Shown here: one piece after another, positions 1-8,207 of the stretch
Numbering within the stretch: position 1 is the stretch's first letter
Layout: every line of letters starts with the position of its first letter
From: Halisarca cf. caerulea
Lineage: Eukaryota; Porifera; Demospongiae; Chondrillida; Halisarcidae
Reading direction: 5' to 3'
NCBI GenBank assembly: GCA_963170055.1
Contig: CAUJGJ010000072.1
Coordinates: 307,501-317,500, forward strand
DNA length: 10,000 nt
Program-made: the position numbers and the translations under genes
The notes under the pieces: generated by a model
Databases searched by the model: none
The model's input: the letters and a program-made list of their open reading frames with translations, nothing else
Told to the model about the DNA's origin: nothing

Positions 1-2
1 AA

Positions 3-890
3 TTACATAAAAGTATCTCGAGTTTTAGACAGCCACGATTTGAAAGAAGTTGGCTTTTCACCAGTTATATTCTCAAAATCGCAGACATCATTATCGTGAG
101 TTATTTTTCCATTTGAGCACAACTGATTAGTTTCAATAAATCCTTGAACCTGCCACTTTGGCATCATTGATACTTGTAAAAGAGACTGCTTAGCATCCTC
201 AAATGTCTTACGAGTGTATTCAATCTTCCTTCCAAGAGCCTCAGAGAAAGTAGCCACTACATCTAGAAAAGTAGTGCGCTCACTGATGATGTTGTACGTT
301 CTTCCTGCATGACGTTCCGGATTGGCCAGAATAAAGGAAGCTGCTACTCCAATATCCTCAACAGCAACAAAATCACTTGGAGAGCATGGACTGACGACAC
401 TTGAATAATAGGAGCTAGTCTTAATGGTGGTGTTGTAGAAGAAGTTTTCCATGAACTCTGGAAGGCGAATGAATGTGTGAGCCACTCCCATCCGGGAAAC
501 TGAGTCCTCTATCGTGAAATATTGCTTGCCAAAAACTGTATCACGGAAATCAGCCATGAGTGTACTAATAACAAGGATGTGCTTAACGTTGGCTACTTTG
601 GCGGCATCTGCAGTAGTCACGACCAACTGATCGCGATTTTCCGATGACGGTGTGACAATGAACAAAGCATCCACGTCTGCTAAGATTTGTGTGAGCTCAT
701 CCTTTGCGCCCATTTCTGCTCGAACGACCGATACACCAGGCAGGCCCACAAACTTGTCAGCTTTTTTCAGATCACGCACTCCTGCTCGGATATGCAACTT
801 GTCGTTAAATCTTTTCGAAAGAGTTCGAACTGTTGCCGAGCCAACCTTTCCAGTAGCTCCAATAACGAAAACGGTGCTCAGAGTCGACAT
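3..890 (-). CDS. NmrA-like NAD(P)-binding protein, divergent copy (gene 1)
   Basis: This is a complete 295-residue single-exon frame; its TAA stop lies at 3-5, at the window edge. A Rossmann dinucleotide fold is shown by the glycine motif GATGKVG at residues 11-17 after a hydrophobic first strand. R39 follows the second strand (AGVRD), where NmrA/HSCARG-type proteins contact the NADP phosphate. VKHI and a fifth strand lie near residues 102-108, and the C-terminal part ends in ITGEKPTSF. The length matches human NMRAL1 (about 300 residues) and is shorter than fungal NmrA. Such proteins sense NAD(P)(H) or reduce quinones or carbonyls in the cytosol; the substrate here is unknown. About half of the residues match genes 2 and 3, so it is an older paralog. 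It lacks an intron, a signal peptide and membrane segments. The start is chosen because the Rossmann strand begins within ten residues of it. Confidence 0.85.
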   Translation of the reverse strand: MSTLSTVFVIGATGKVGSATVRTLSKRFNDKLHIRAGVRDLKKADKFVGLPGVSVVRAEMGAKDELTQILADVDALFIVTPSSENRDQLVVTTADAAKVANVKHILVISTLMADFRDTVFGKQYFTIEDSVSRMGVAHTFIRLPEFMENFFYNTTIKTSSYYSSVVSPCSPSDFVAVEDIGVAASFILANPERHAGRTYNIISERTTFLDVVATFSEALGRKIEYTRKTFEDAKQSLLQVSMMPKWQVQGFIETNQLCSNGKITHDNDVCDFENITGEKPTSFKSWLSKTRDTFM

Positions 891-911
891 TTTTTATTTT
901 GTTATGAGAGG

Positions 912-945
912 CACGTGATCCACGGATGCACTATGAATGACGTCG
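912..945. promoter_or_regulatory. E-box and CRE-like site upstream of gene 1
   Basis: A palindromic E-box CACGTG lies at 912-917 and a CRE-like TGACGTCG at 938-945, 22 and 48 bases upstream of the gene 1 start. Animal bHLH and bZIP factors bind such sites. Both are short enough to occur by chance. The case is slightly stronger because TGACG-type sites also lie upstream of genes 2 and 3. Confidence 0.35.
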
Positions 946-956
946 GATTGTGCAGA

Positions 957-989
957 ATCACAAATATTATCACAAATATTATTTGTGAT
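957..989. repeat. Tandem 12-mer with overlapping inverted repeat
   Basis: Two adjacent copies of ATCACAAATATT fill 957-980. The second copy also forms the left arm of a 9-bp inverted repeat: ATCACAAAT at 969-977 and ATTTGTGAT at 981-989, with a 3-base spacer. It is AT-rich and lies 70-100 bases upstream of gene 1. The function is unknown; it could be a MITE remnant or a protein-binding site. Confidence 0.6.
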
Positions 990-995
990 TTATTC

Positions 996-1031
996 AGGAA
1001 AAACAAGACTCTATAAAGTCTTGTTTTTCCT
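996..1031. repeat. Perfect 15-bp hairpin, 6-base loop
   Basis: The arms AGGAAAAACAAGACT (996-1010) and AGTCTTGTTTTTCCT (1017-1031) are perfect reverse complements around the loop CTATAA. The structure sits about 105-140 bases upstream of the gene 1 start. In a bacterium it would suggest a terminator, but here it is more likely a cruciform-forming repeat or a MITE remnant. Confidence 0.75.
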
Positions 1032-1475
1032 AGAATGCTGCTGGTTTTAGCTCCCATTCCGTCTATCTTAAGCTTGGTATCTCTAAGACTTCCTTTTTCT
1101 AAGCAAGTGCCCTTCTCAGGAGTCACATATATAAGCCTCTAAGGATGGTTAGGCTGGAACATCTCAGTGGAGTGTTTTGGATAACACTATGGATTCAAAG
1201 GAAGTCAAAGTCTTAATATAAAATGCTATTCAAAACACGCTAGAGTGCAGATTATTTGTTCTCCCTCCTCTCCCCAACCCCCTCCCTCCTGATCTTGGCA
1301 TGCACGCACTGTTAGATAATATCACACAGTCACAATATAGTTATTATAACTCAAAATTTTCAAATTGTTAATGTTTTGAATAATGCACAAAATTATATCC
1401 ACATAAATGAAGACAAACTAGCATACTTGACTGTCAATGAACTCAAGTCTGTGATAGCTATAATCCCAGTAAAAA

Positions 1476-2378
1476 TTATTGCTGGTGCGGTTCCTGAAAG
1501 ACATCTCTAACTGTAGGCAACCAGGTTCTCAAGGAAGTTGGCTTTTCTCCTGTTATCCTCTCAAAGTCACCATTGGCAATATGCTCCTGGTTGGCTTCAC
1601 CACTGTCAATTGAATTGTAAAAGTCCAGCATTCCATTGACCTGCCATTCTGGAAATCCTAATCCAAGAAACGACTCCTTTATACCGTCATAAGGGACACG
1701 AATGTACTTCACCTCTTTACCAAGAACTTCTGACAAACCAGCGGCCACATCACCAAATGAGTGACGATCACTGATGATGTTGTAGGTTTTATTAACATGC
1801 TTCCCAGGATCACTGAGAATAACTGCACCAGCTAGACCAGCATCTTTAACTAAAATTGTGGTAAAAGTTTTCGTTGGATCAACAGGAGTGGAAATTTTAG
1901 AGTGCTTCTGAATGCTCTCCTTGAATAAGTAGTAATTTTCAAAGAAGTAGGGCAAACGAAGAAAACTATACGGTACTTCTAGCTGTGAGATACCAACTTC
2001 CATTTCGCGAAATTGTCTTCCGAACAGTACGTTTGGGTCATCAGCTGTAGAAACACTGACAGCAACAATGTGCTTAACTCCCGCCATTTTGGCGGCCTCT
2101 GCAGTAGCGATGGCCAATTGAGCGCGATTTTCTGTGTTTGGTGTGTTAATATAAACAGCGTCTACTCCTTCAAAAATCTTGACGAGATCTTCTTTCGCTC
2201 CCATTACAGCTTGTACCACAGAAACTCCTTTAAGACCTTTCAGCTTGTCAGCTTTGTCAGGATTTCGAACACCAGCACGAATCTCCAGCTTGTCAGAAAA
2301 TCTTGCAGAGAGGCTTTTGACAGTGGCAGATCCAGCATTTCCAGTGGCGCCAATAACGAAAACTACTGGTTTGGACAT
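1476..2378 (-). CDS. NmrA-like NAD(P)-binding protein (gene 2)
   Basis: This is a complete 300-residue single-exon frame with its stop at 1476-1478. GATGNAG at residues 10-16 follows the strand VVFVI and marks the dinucleotide-binding loop. R38 (AGVRN) is the likely NADP-phosphate contact, and NTP at 78-80 and VKHIVAVSVS at 101-110 form later strands of the Rossmann sheet. The C-terminal part includes KTYNIISDRHSF (an NmrA substrate-lobe pattern) and ITGEKPTSLRTWL. The size matches NMRAL1-type redox sensors. No signal peptide or membrane helix is seen, so a cytosolic protein is expected. It is about 87% identical to gene 3, with a C-terminal PH insertion before the last glutamines. Residues 162-229 are encoded by DNA almost identical to gene 3. 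Catalytic function and substrate are not determinable; NmrA-like quinone reductase or non-catalytic sensor are the main options. Confidence 0.88.
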   Translation of the reverse strand: MSKPVVFVIGATGNAGSATVKSLSARFSDKLEIRAGVRNPDKADKLKGLKGVSVVQAVMGAKEDLVKIFEGVDAVYINTPNTENRAQLAIATAEAAKMAGVKHIVAVSVSTADDPNVLFGRQFREMEVGISQLEVPYSFLRLPYFFENYYLFKESIQKHSKISTPVDPTKTFTTILVKDAGLAGAVILSDPGKHVNKTYNIISDRHSFGDVAAGLSEVLGKEVKYIRVPYDGIKESFLGLGFPEWQVNGMLDFYNSIDSGEANQEHIANGDFERITGEKPTSLRTWLPTVRDVFQEPHQQ

Positions 2379-2476
2379 CTTTTAAATTTCTGACTTGACA
2401 ATTTTATCGTTACGTATAGCTTCCAAAATTCAGAGTTGCTTCCTCGAGGATGATACATCGCCTTCTCGACTTCGGG

Positions 2477-2484
2477 CTTTTATG
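2477..2484 (-). promoter_or_regulatory. Possible TATA-like box for gene 2
   Basis: On the minus strand this reads CATAAAAG, about 100 bases upstream of the gene 2 ATG. Gene 3 has a better TATATAAG in the corresponding region, which supports a TATA-type core promoter in both paralogs. The match is weak on its own. Confidence 0.3.
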
Positions 2485-2545
2485 CACTACAGTTCACTAA
2501 ACAGGTTACACCGGTATTGTAATCCATCCAGGCATTCATGCAGAA

Positions 2546-2608
2546 GTACATGATCGCTTGCGTCAATGTGCGTCACCTAGTAAATTCTGTGACGTAATGC
2601 CTCAGGCG
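2546..2608 (-). promoter_or_regulatory. Conserved upstream module of gene 2 with CRE-like sites
   Basis: A block of about 63 bases matches 7630-7692 upstream of gene 3 with only a few changes, although the DNA between block and start codon differs in length by about 90 bases. It holds CGTCA at 2561-2565, CGTCAC at 2571-2576 and TGACGTAA (2590-2597), all TGACG-type bZIP/CRE-like motifs. Conservation partly reflects recent duplication, so it is only supportive of function. Confidence 0.45.
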
Positions 2609-2755
2609 GCGCTCAACCGCGTTGGTGAAGAAACAGACCACAGCATCCGGAATTGTAGGAAGCGTACTAAACTGATCAAAAACACCAATCATGTTTGAGC
2701 AGTTTGTGCTCTTTTGTCATCAGATATCTGCAACAGGAGTATTCCACTAGCTCCA
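2609..2755 (-). promoter_or_regulatory. Distal upstream block shared with gene 3
   Basis: This stretch is about 90% alike to 8874-9018. In gene 2 it directly follows the CRE-like module; in gene 3 it is pushed away by an insertion. It has no long reading frame. It may be distal promoter DNA or just the end of the duplicated segment. Confidence 0.45.
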
Positions 2756-2781
2756 GGCTCTTATTTGCTTGCCAGGGCTTT

Positions 2782-2871
2782 GTAGTGCTCTTTGGCTGAT
2801 ACCAAGCCAGGCACTACATACCTTGTGGGGTTAGCCCTGTGTCCAAGGGAACCACACAAGGTATGTAGTGC
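2782..2871. repeat. Hairpin repeat, 17-bp perfect arms, possible MITE
   Basis: GCACTACATACCTTGTG (2811-2827) and its exact reverse complement (2855-2871) enclose a 27-base spacer. The pairing continues a few bases inward with one bulge. A third, partial copy of the arm end (GTAGTGC) lies at 2782-2788. The structure starts shortly after the duplication boundary and is absent from the corresponding place beyond gene 3, so it may be a later insertion. No clear target-site duplication is seen. Confidence 0.65.
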
Positions 2872-2926
2872 ACACTTTTTACCACACTGTGTTCCTAAAT
2901 ATGAATACTAATATGTGTCACCCCTA

Positions 2927-3360
<434 letters not shown>

Positions 3361-3362
<2 letters not shown>

Positions 3363-4226
3363 CTGTACATTGCTCTATTCAGTCAATGCATGTGCTTTTC
3401 ATATTACCTAATAGTGTGTATATAACTGCATGCATGCATGCATGCACTCCTGGATAACACACAAATTGTCAATGCATAATACAGTGGAACACTGAGTCTC
3501 TTAGATATATATACTCATAGCATACCCCTTAAGTGGAGTAGGAAGATACTGTACAGAGGCAGGGGCATGCAGATTATGCATGTGGGTGCATTTATGGCAA
3601 AGTATAAATATTTGTCTACATATTAGTGATAATTATCAAATAAAATATGAGTACTATGTACATTGAGAAACTCATTTTAAATGTTACATGCATGCATGTG
3701 CCAAAATACTTTCTCCTTCTCTAGCTTTTTCCTTTTTTGATTGACCTGTTTATCATGCAGGGGCCAGCCCCTCCTGTTGATTAATTGGGCAGCCCCCTAC
3801 TGCAGAATTTTTGGGCCCCCGGCCCCCCTGTTCGTACTCCACTGCCCCTTGGATATGGCAAAATATTCCTTATAATCCAAAATAATCCATTATCTAAAAT
3901 GAAATGTATTGACTTGATATTACAATGGATACTAGAAACTACTGATAATATTATATTCCTTTCAGTATCCGCAATCACACTATTAATTTAGAGTTTTATA
4001 TTCACTGTAATTTGATTTATCTCCCGATGACGTCATACATCAGAAGCTGTGCTGGGTATTTGGGATACCTGTCCTGCAGTGAGGACCGTATTTGCTAAGC
4101 ACTGTACCCAATTTGTAAACTCCAGCCTCTTCTTTTTCACAGCTGGCAGCGCTATAGATATATACGTCAAAGCAAGTACACTACTACAGCACTGAACATA
4201 TGAGTTATATAGGCTTATAGTACTGA
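3361..4226. other. Gene-poor stretch with small repeats
   Basis: No convincing gene is seen. Five TGCA units lie at 3427-3446, with shorter GCATGC runs near 3688-3699. A C/G-rich patch at about 3758-3832 (GGGGCCAGCCCCTCCTG, later GGGCCCCCGGCCCCCC) resembles the ends of some hAT-type MITEs, but I could not find both ends or a duplication. A perfect palindromic CRE, TGACGTCA, lies at 4028-4035 with no gene next to it. Short frames here show no recognisable domain. Confidence 0.5.
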
Positions 4227-6250
4227 TCATGAGATGAGATCTGCATGCCCCTCAGAGCAGGTGAGGTCGATGCTGTCTCCATGCAGTGAAGGTGGCAGGG
4301 CGGTGCATAGGTAGCTGATCTTGACCCTCTAAGGCACATGATGGCAGATCTCAATAAAGAGAAACTGAGTTTGCATCTCATCCAATGTAGGGTCTGGCTG
4401 TAAGGCTTGTCATGCTTCTCAGTAATGAGGGGTACACCACTGTGGCTGTGGTTTTTATTGCCTCCAGTCATAGCAAGGCAAAGATCAATGGTGAGAAAGA
4501 CCCATGCATGCTCAATCTCTCTTACTCGTTCTTCATAATGCCTGCATTTCTCCTGTTCTTGGCAATATTAATGGTAGCATTGGGCCAGTGAGGCTGGTGG
4601 CTTTGCACGAATGGATTGAACTCCCTGCATGATACATATCAGAAAATGTGCATTGTCGGTCCTGTCCCCAAAGTCCCTATGGCACAAGCAAGGCATAGGG
4701 GAAAACTTGTCATATGCAGTGAACGTGGATAAATTTATTATTTTGATCTAGATCTAATATCAATTTATATTTTTCTGTTATCAAGTATTATATCAATCTG
4801 TTATCAAGTTTCAACGTCGTGCAATCATGTTATAATAGACATGACATTGTGATGAGCATCTTAATATGGCTGACCCTCAATGCTTAATTCGTGCTCATTC
4901 AAAGAAGAATCGCCAGTACGGCCAAAGGACAAAATCTATGGGGCAAGCCGCACCGGCACCCATATACTTTTAGCTTACAAACACTGCATGCATGAGGGTG
5001 TATACATATAGTGTAAATCTGGATAGGTCACTAAATGCTCAGTTAAAATGCTTATATTACTCTTACATGATTGAATTAATTATGGTTTGTTTGGCTGAAT
5101 GGTACTTTTCAGACCATGCAGCCAAGCTTTGTCCCCTTGTCATAATATAGCAAGGTGTCAGGTTTGTTCGAACCCACGTGCACTGCATGGAACCCCCCCG
5201 GCCCCCTCAGGTACATTGCTCGTTATCTCCTTTGACGCGTATTGTGTAGTAGTACGGCTCAGCCTGGATAGATTGGTATAACAAGCCCATGCATGCATGC
5301 ACCCATGCAGGTGTACAGGCAGTGCCATGATTTCCCTACATGTCCATGTCGTTGAAGGGATTCAGGTCTGCAGGGATAATAGTAGTTGTCGGATGGTATC
5401 TTCTAGCGGTAGGAACAGTCTCTCACAATCTGGGATCGTCCTTACGTAGACCATATGGTATGCAGAAGGCTGCTTATATACAGCATGTGGCTGATCATGA
5501 ATGGTTGCAATATAGATTGATGAGAGACTTTCAACTTTATTGATCCATGTTGAAATTTTCTGCTTGACATAGCTTTCAATTAAATTACTTGACAATGTGT
5601 TGATTGTAGTGCTAGCTAGCTCGATCCAAGGGATCTTTTGCCTTCTACAGTGATGACAACGTACGTGTCACTGAGTTCCTTCAAATAGTGCATGCTTGTT
5701 CAAGGATTTCCTAGTATACTTGCATGATTATAGTACAATTTATGAGACTTATCTTGGACGCAATTGGCCATGGGTATAGTATCCATAGTCGGGGCCTATC
5801 TTGACAATGTGCATGGTCCCACCATTTCTTGAGTTTGGCAAGGTTTCCTCCTGCTGCAGCATCATCCACAAACCTTGTAGACCTGCTTTGTATCTTCTTC
5901 CTCGAGATCGAGGCAATGAATATGAGTGGTGTGATGGCAATGGCAAACATTGCCATGCCAGCGGGTACGTCTTCTTGTCAATGAGTGGTGCCTTCTTGGG
6001 AGACCAGGGTTTTCCATGAATGTACAGTTGGACAGCACCTCGGTAGGTGTTGATCAATCATGCTATACATACCTTCAGAGAGCAAGGGACAATATGGTGT
6101 TGAATATATATTACTGTGAGCAGTCTGCCAATTTAGTGAGTTAAAACTATTTGATTCATCCACAAGGAGTGTGGCTTCAGTCACAAATATCATTAGTTGA
6201 TCAATTAATGCACAAAGGTCGCAATAACAACTTGTGCAATGTGCAGCCAC
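4227..6250 (-). pseudogene. Decayed reverse-transcriptase (retrotransposon) relic
   Basis: Minus-strand fragments follow the order of a reverse-transcriptase polyprotein found in many sponge and cnidarian genomes. Palm motif A (LLVDESNSFNSLN) has its aspartate at 6158-6160. A motif B remnant (EGTT) lies at 5984-5995, followed by an in-frame TGA at 5978-5980. Motif C reads FVDDAAAGG with the two aspartates at 5861-5866, V replacing the usual A. Next come KKWWDH, VEGKRSLG near 5650, ESYVKQKISTWINKVESL (5500s) and PLEDTIRQ near 5400. The C-terminal region resumes at about 4690 and includes KPYSQTL and KLSFSLLRSAIMCLRGSRS, ending near 4227 with DLTCSEGH. Several frameshifts and stops separate the pieces, and 4700-5100 shows no matching sequence. 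The exact retroelement class is not determinable; family recognition is from memory of its motifs. It is certainly non-functional. Confidence 0.78.
4700..5100. other. AT-rich gap inside the retroelement relic
   Basis: No reverse-transcriptase-like sequence is recognisable here, although flanking parts of the relic are. The stretch is AT-rich with a repeated CTGTTATCAAGT (about 4776 and 4798). It may be a later insertion or an unrecognisably decayed part. No gene is seen. Confidence 0.4.
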
Positions 6251-6572
6251 TATAGCAGAGCATGTCTTTTTAAGTGTTAAAAGGAGATAAATTAGTTACC
6301 ACATGCATGACATTGTATGGCTTCCTTGGGGAGCAACAAAGTTTACTGACCTCATGCATTCCTGCATGGGTTGCTACATGCCCTCTGCTCTCTGCCAGTA
6401 AACATAATATTATGCTACTCTCCAAGGAGCCATGACATTGTGGTAACTAGTACTTGATTATATACTATGGTGAATGAGTTGTAGAATTAGAATAATCAGT
6501 ATAATATTATATATATTATAATGGGTAATGAGTATATACGTATATACAACGTGCACGTTCTTACAAATACTT
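6251..6572. other. AT-rich intergenic stretch
   Basis: No gene is seen between the start of the retroelement relic and the 3' flank of gene 3. It contains AT-rich simple sequence near 6500-6520 and a perfect 16-bp palindrome GTATATACGTATATAC near 6531-6546. The part next to 6250 could hold further, unrecognisable retroelement remains. Confidence 0.45.
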
Positions 6573-6653
6573 CCACATATTAAATGAAGACAAACTATAG
6601 CATGATTGATCACTTGAACTAGAGTGACAACTATAATCCCAGAAAAATTATTG

Positions 6654-7550
6654 TTACTGCTGTTCCTGAAAGACATCTCTAACAGTAGGCAACCAGGTTC
6701 TCAAGGAAGTTGGCTTTTCTCCTGTTATCCTCTCAAGGTCACCATTGCCAACATGCTTCTGGTTGGCTTCACCACTGTCAACTGAAATATAAAAGTCCAG
6801 CAATCCATTGACCCGCCATTCTGGAGATCCTAACCCAAGAATTGACTTCTTTAGATCATCGTAAGGGACACGAATGTACTTCACCTCTTTACCAAGAACT
6901 TCTGACAAACCAGCGGCCACATCACCAAATGAGTGACGATCACTGATGATGTTGTAGGTTTTATTAACATGCTTCCCAGGATCACTGAGAATAACTGCAC
7001 CAGCTAGACCAGCATCTTTAACTAAAATTGTGGTAAAAGTTTTTGTTGGATCAACAGGAGTGGAAATTGCAGATTGCTTCTGAATGCTCTCCTTGAATGT
7101 AAAGTAATTTTCAAAGAAGTAGGGCAAACGAAGAAAACTATACGGTACTTCTAGGTGTGAGATACCAACTTCCATTTCGTGAAATTGTCCTGGAATTCCA
7201 AGTTTGGAGTCATCAGCTGAAGAAACACTAATTGCAACAATGTGCTTCACTCCCGCCATTTTGGCGGCCTCTGCGGTTGTGATGGCCAATCGAGCGCGAT
7301 TTTCCGTGTTCGGTGTGTTAATAAAAAGAATGTCTACTCCTTTAAAAATCTTTACAAGCTCGCCCTTCGCTCCCATTTCAGCTTGTACCACAGAAACTCC
7401 TTTAAGATCTTTCAGTTTGTCGGCTTTGTCGGGATTTCGAACACCAGCACGAATCTCCAGCTTGTCAGAAAATCTTGCGGAGAGGCTTTTGACAGTGGCA
7501 GATCCAACATTTCCAGTGGCGCCAATAACGAAAACTACTGGTTTGGACAT
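6654..7550 (-). CDS. NmrA-like NAD(P)-binding protein (gene 3)
   Basis: This is a single-exon frame of 298 residues starting at MSKPVVFVIGATG; the stop is at 6654-6656. The open frame continues upstream to an ATG at 7658. That extension is rejected because it would run through the conserved promoter, places the start upstream of the TATA-like box, and is absent from gene 2, whose protein starts at the same MSKPVV. GATGNVG at residues 10-16 is the dinucleotide-binding loop, R38 the likely NADP-phosphate contact, and VKHIVAISVS a later Rossmann strand. Substitutions relative to gene 2 cluster at residues 115-124 (eight of ten positions), where gene 3 has lost the FG[RK]Q seen in genes 1 and 2. 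It is probably a cytosolic redox sensor or reductase; the substrate is unknown. Confidence 0.88.
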   Translation of the reverse strand: MSKPVVFVIGATGNVGSATVKSLSARFSDKLEIRAGVRNPDKADKLKDLKGVSVVQAEMGAKGELVKIFKGVDILFINTPNTENRARLAITTAEAAKMAGVKHIVAISVSSADDSKLGIPGQFHEMEVGISHLEVPYSFLRLPYFFENYFTFKESIQKQSAISTPVDPTKTFTTILVKDAGLAGAVILSDPGKHVNKTYNIISDRHSFGDVAAGLSEVLGKEVKYIRVPYDDLKKSILGLGSPEWRVNGLLDFYISVDSGEANQKHVGNGDLERITGEKPTSLRTWLPTVRDVFQEQQ

Positions 7551-7611
7551 CTTCAAATCTCTGGCTTGACAATTCGAGGATGGTGCATGGCCTTCCCTAC
7601 AGCGGCCCAGC

Positions 7612-7619
7612 CTTATATA
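7612..7619 (-). promoter_or_regulatory. TATA box of gene 3
   Basis: The minus strand reads TATATAAG about 62 bases upstream of the chosen ATG, a normal spacing for a TATA box with a short 5' leader. It supports the start at 7550 over the in-frame ATG at 7658. Confidence 0.5.
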
Positions 7620-7629
7620 CACCACAGGT

Positions 7630-7692
7630 ACATGATCGCTAGCGTCAATGTGCGTCACCTAGTAAACTCTGTGACGTAATGGCTCAGGCGGC
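7630..7692 (-). promoter_or_regulatory. Conserved upstream module of gene 3 with CRE-like sites
   Basis: This is the counterpart of 2546-2608. It carries CGTCA and CGTCAC steps and TGACGTAA at 7672-7679, about 122 bases upstream of the start codon. Its far end abuts the insertion, so it is the most distal part of the promoter still in place next to gene 3. Confidence 0.45.
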
Positions 7693-7921
7693 CGCAGGTA
7701 TGTTATGTCCGATTTTATGGCAAAGTCAAAATGGCCGCCGCTAAGATGACCGTAATTGCACCCCTATTTTCTTCGTAGATACTTTATAAAAAGTGTACAA
7801 AACGTCATACATAATATTTCTAACATTCCTACTTTGTAGCAATACCTCTTTTCTTGCTATATTCAATTCGGTAGTTGTACAATTGAGCGTTTGCCACAAC
7901 GTCCGAAAACAGTTTCAGTGG

Positions 7922-8207
7922 AAAAGGCGGAGATCTAGATGGTGGCTTTTAAACTTTAAAGTGGGTTCAAAATAATCTTAAGATTAATATCTAAATTTTC
8001 ACCGCGTATAAATTTGAAATTCTCTTCCTCGACTGTTATGTGCAGCATTTTGTGGTTTTCAAGCCAGACCAAGACAAGAAATAGTGAGACATAACTTGAA
8101 TGGAACAAGCAATCAAAATTATACGCGGTGAAAATTTAGCTTTACCTCTTAGAAATCACCCCTCAAATTCCTGCAGTTATGGACCGCCATCTAGATCTCC
8201 GCCTTTT
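7922..8207. repeat. Foldback structure inside the TIR element
   Basis: Two nested inverted repeats are seen. The outer arms (7922-7945 and 8184-8207) match at 23 of 24 bases and contain GGCGGAGATCTAGATGG. The inner arms CTAAATTTTCACCGCGTATA (7991-8010) and 8120-8139 are perfect over 20 bases and extend about 7 more with one mismatch. Spacing between outer and inner arm is almost the same on both sides (45 and 45-46 bases), so the whole block looks like a partly decayed palindrome of about 286 bases. It may be a MITE nested in the larger element or its own internal foldback. Confidence 0.75.

Larger units (their letters stand above)
891..1475. other. Intergenic region upstream of gene 1
   Basis: No credible gene is seen. 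The part next to gene 1 holds promoter-like sites, two tandem 12-bp units (ATCACAAATATT) and a strong hairpin, all listed separately. TATATAAG appears on the plus strand near 1127, about 240 bases from the gene 1 start and in the wrong orientation for it. A C/T-rich run lies at about 1259-1288. The rest is AT-rich and includes the 3' flank of gene 2 from about 1399, which is shared with gene 3. I found no AATAAA signal just past the gene 2 stop. Confidence 0.6.
1399..2755 (-). repeat. Segmental duplication, copy A (gene 2 and flanks)
   Basis: This block aligns with 6573-9018 once the 1,183-bp insertion in the latter is removed. Homology starts at the shared CCACAT...AAATGAAGACAAACTA in the 3' flank and runs through the whole gene and promoter. 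It ends at ACTAGCTCCA (2746-2755), after which the two copies are unrelated. Copy A holds about 90 bases between the start codon and the shared GTACATGATCGC that copy B lacks. Both copies are in the same orientation. Direction and age cannot be told from one window. Confidence 0.85.

Noticed and set aside
652..1016. Plus-strand frames overlapping the N-terminal part of gene 1, and similar ones over genes 2 and 3
   Set aside because: They are antisense shadows of the NmrA-like genes with no domain of their own. They recur in genes 2 and 3 because the sense sequence is conserved.
996..1031. Hairpin followed by T-rich sequence as a bacterial-type terminator
   Set aside because: The surroundings look eukaryotic and the hairpin lies upstream of gene 1, not at the end of a transcription unit.
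3481..3553. ACAGTGGAACACTGAGTCTC as the end of another mariner-type MITE
   Set aside because: A convincing inverted partner could not be found nearby.
3758..3832. GC-rich patch resembling hAT-type MITE ends
   Set aside because: I could not find two matching ends or an 8-bp target duplication, so it is only mentioned.
4033..4230. 65-residue minus-strand frame next to a possible splice acceptor (TTCTTTTTCACAG)
   Set aside because: The acceptor-like site is on the plus strand, opposite to the frame, and the peptide has no recognisable domain.
5085..5180. tRNA-like A box (TGGCTGAATGG, 5092-5102) and B box (GTTCGAACC, 5166-5174)
   Set aside because: No acceptor stem or cloverleaf can be drawn and the spacing is too long for a normal tRNA. 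The region fits the retroelement relic better.
7551..7658. 36-residue N-terminal extension of gene 3
   Set aside because: It runs through the conserved promoter and TATA-like box. Gene 2, the twin gene, starts at the internal MSKPVV and has no such extension.
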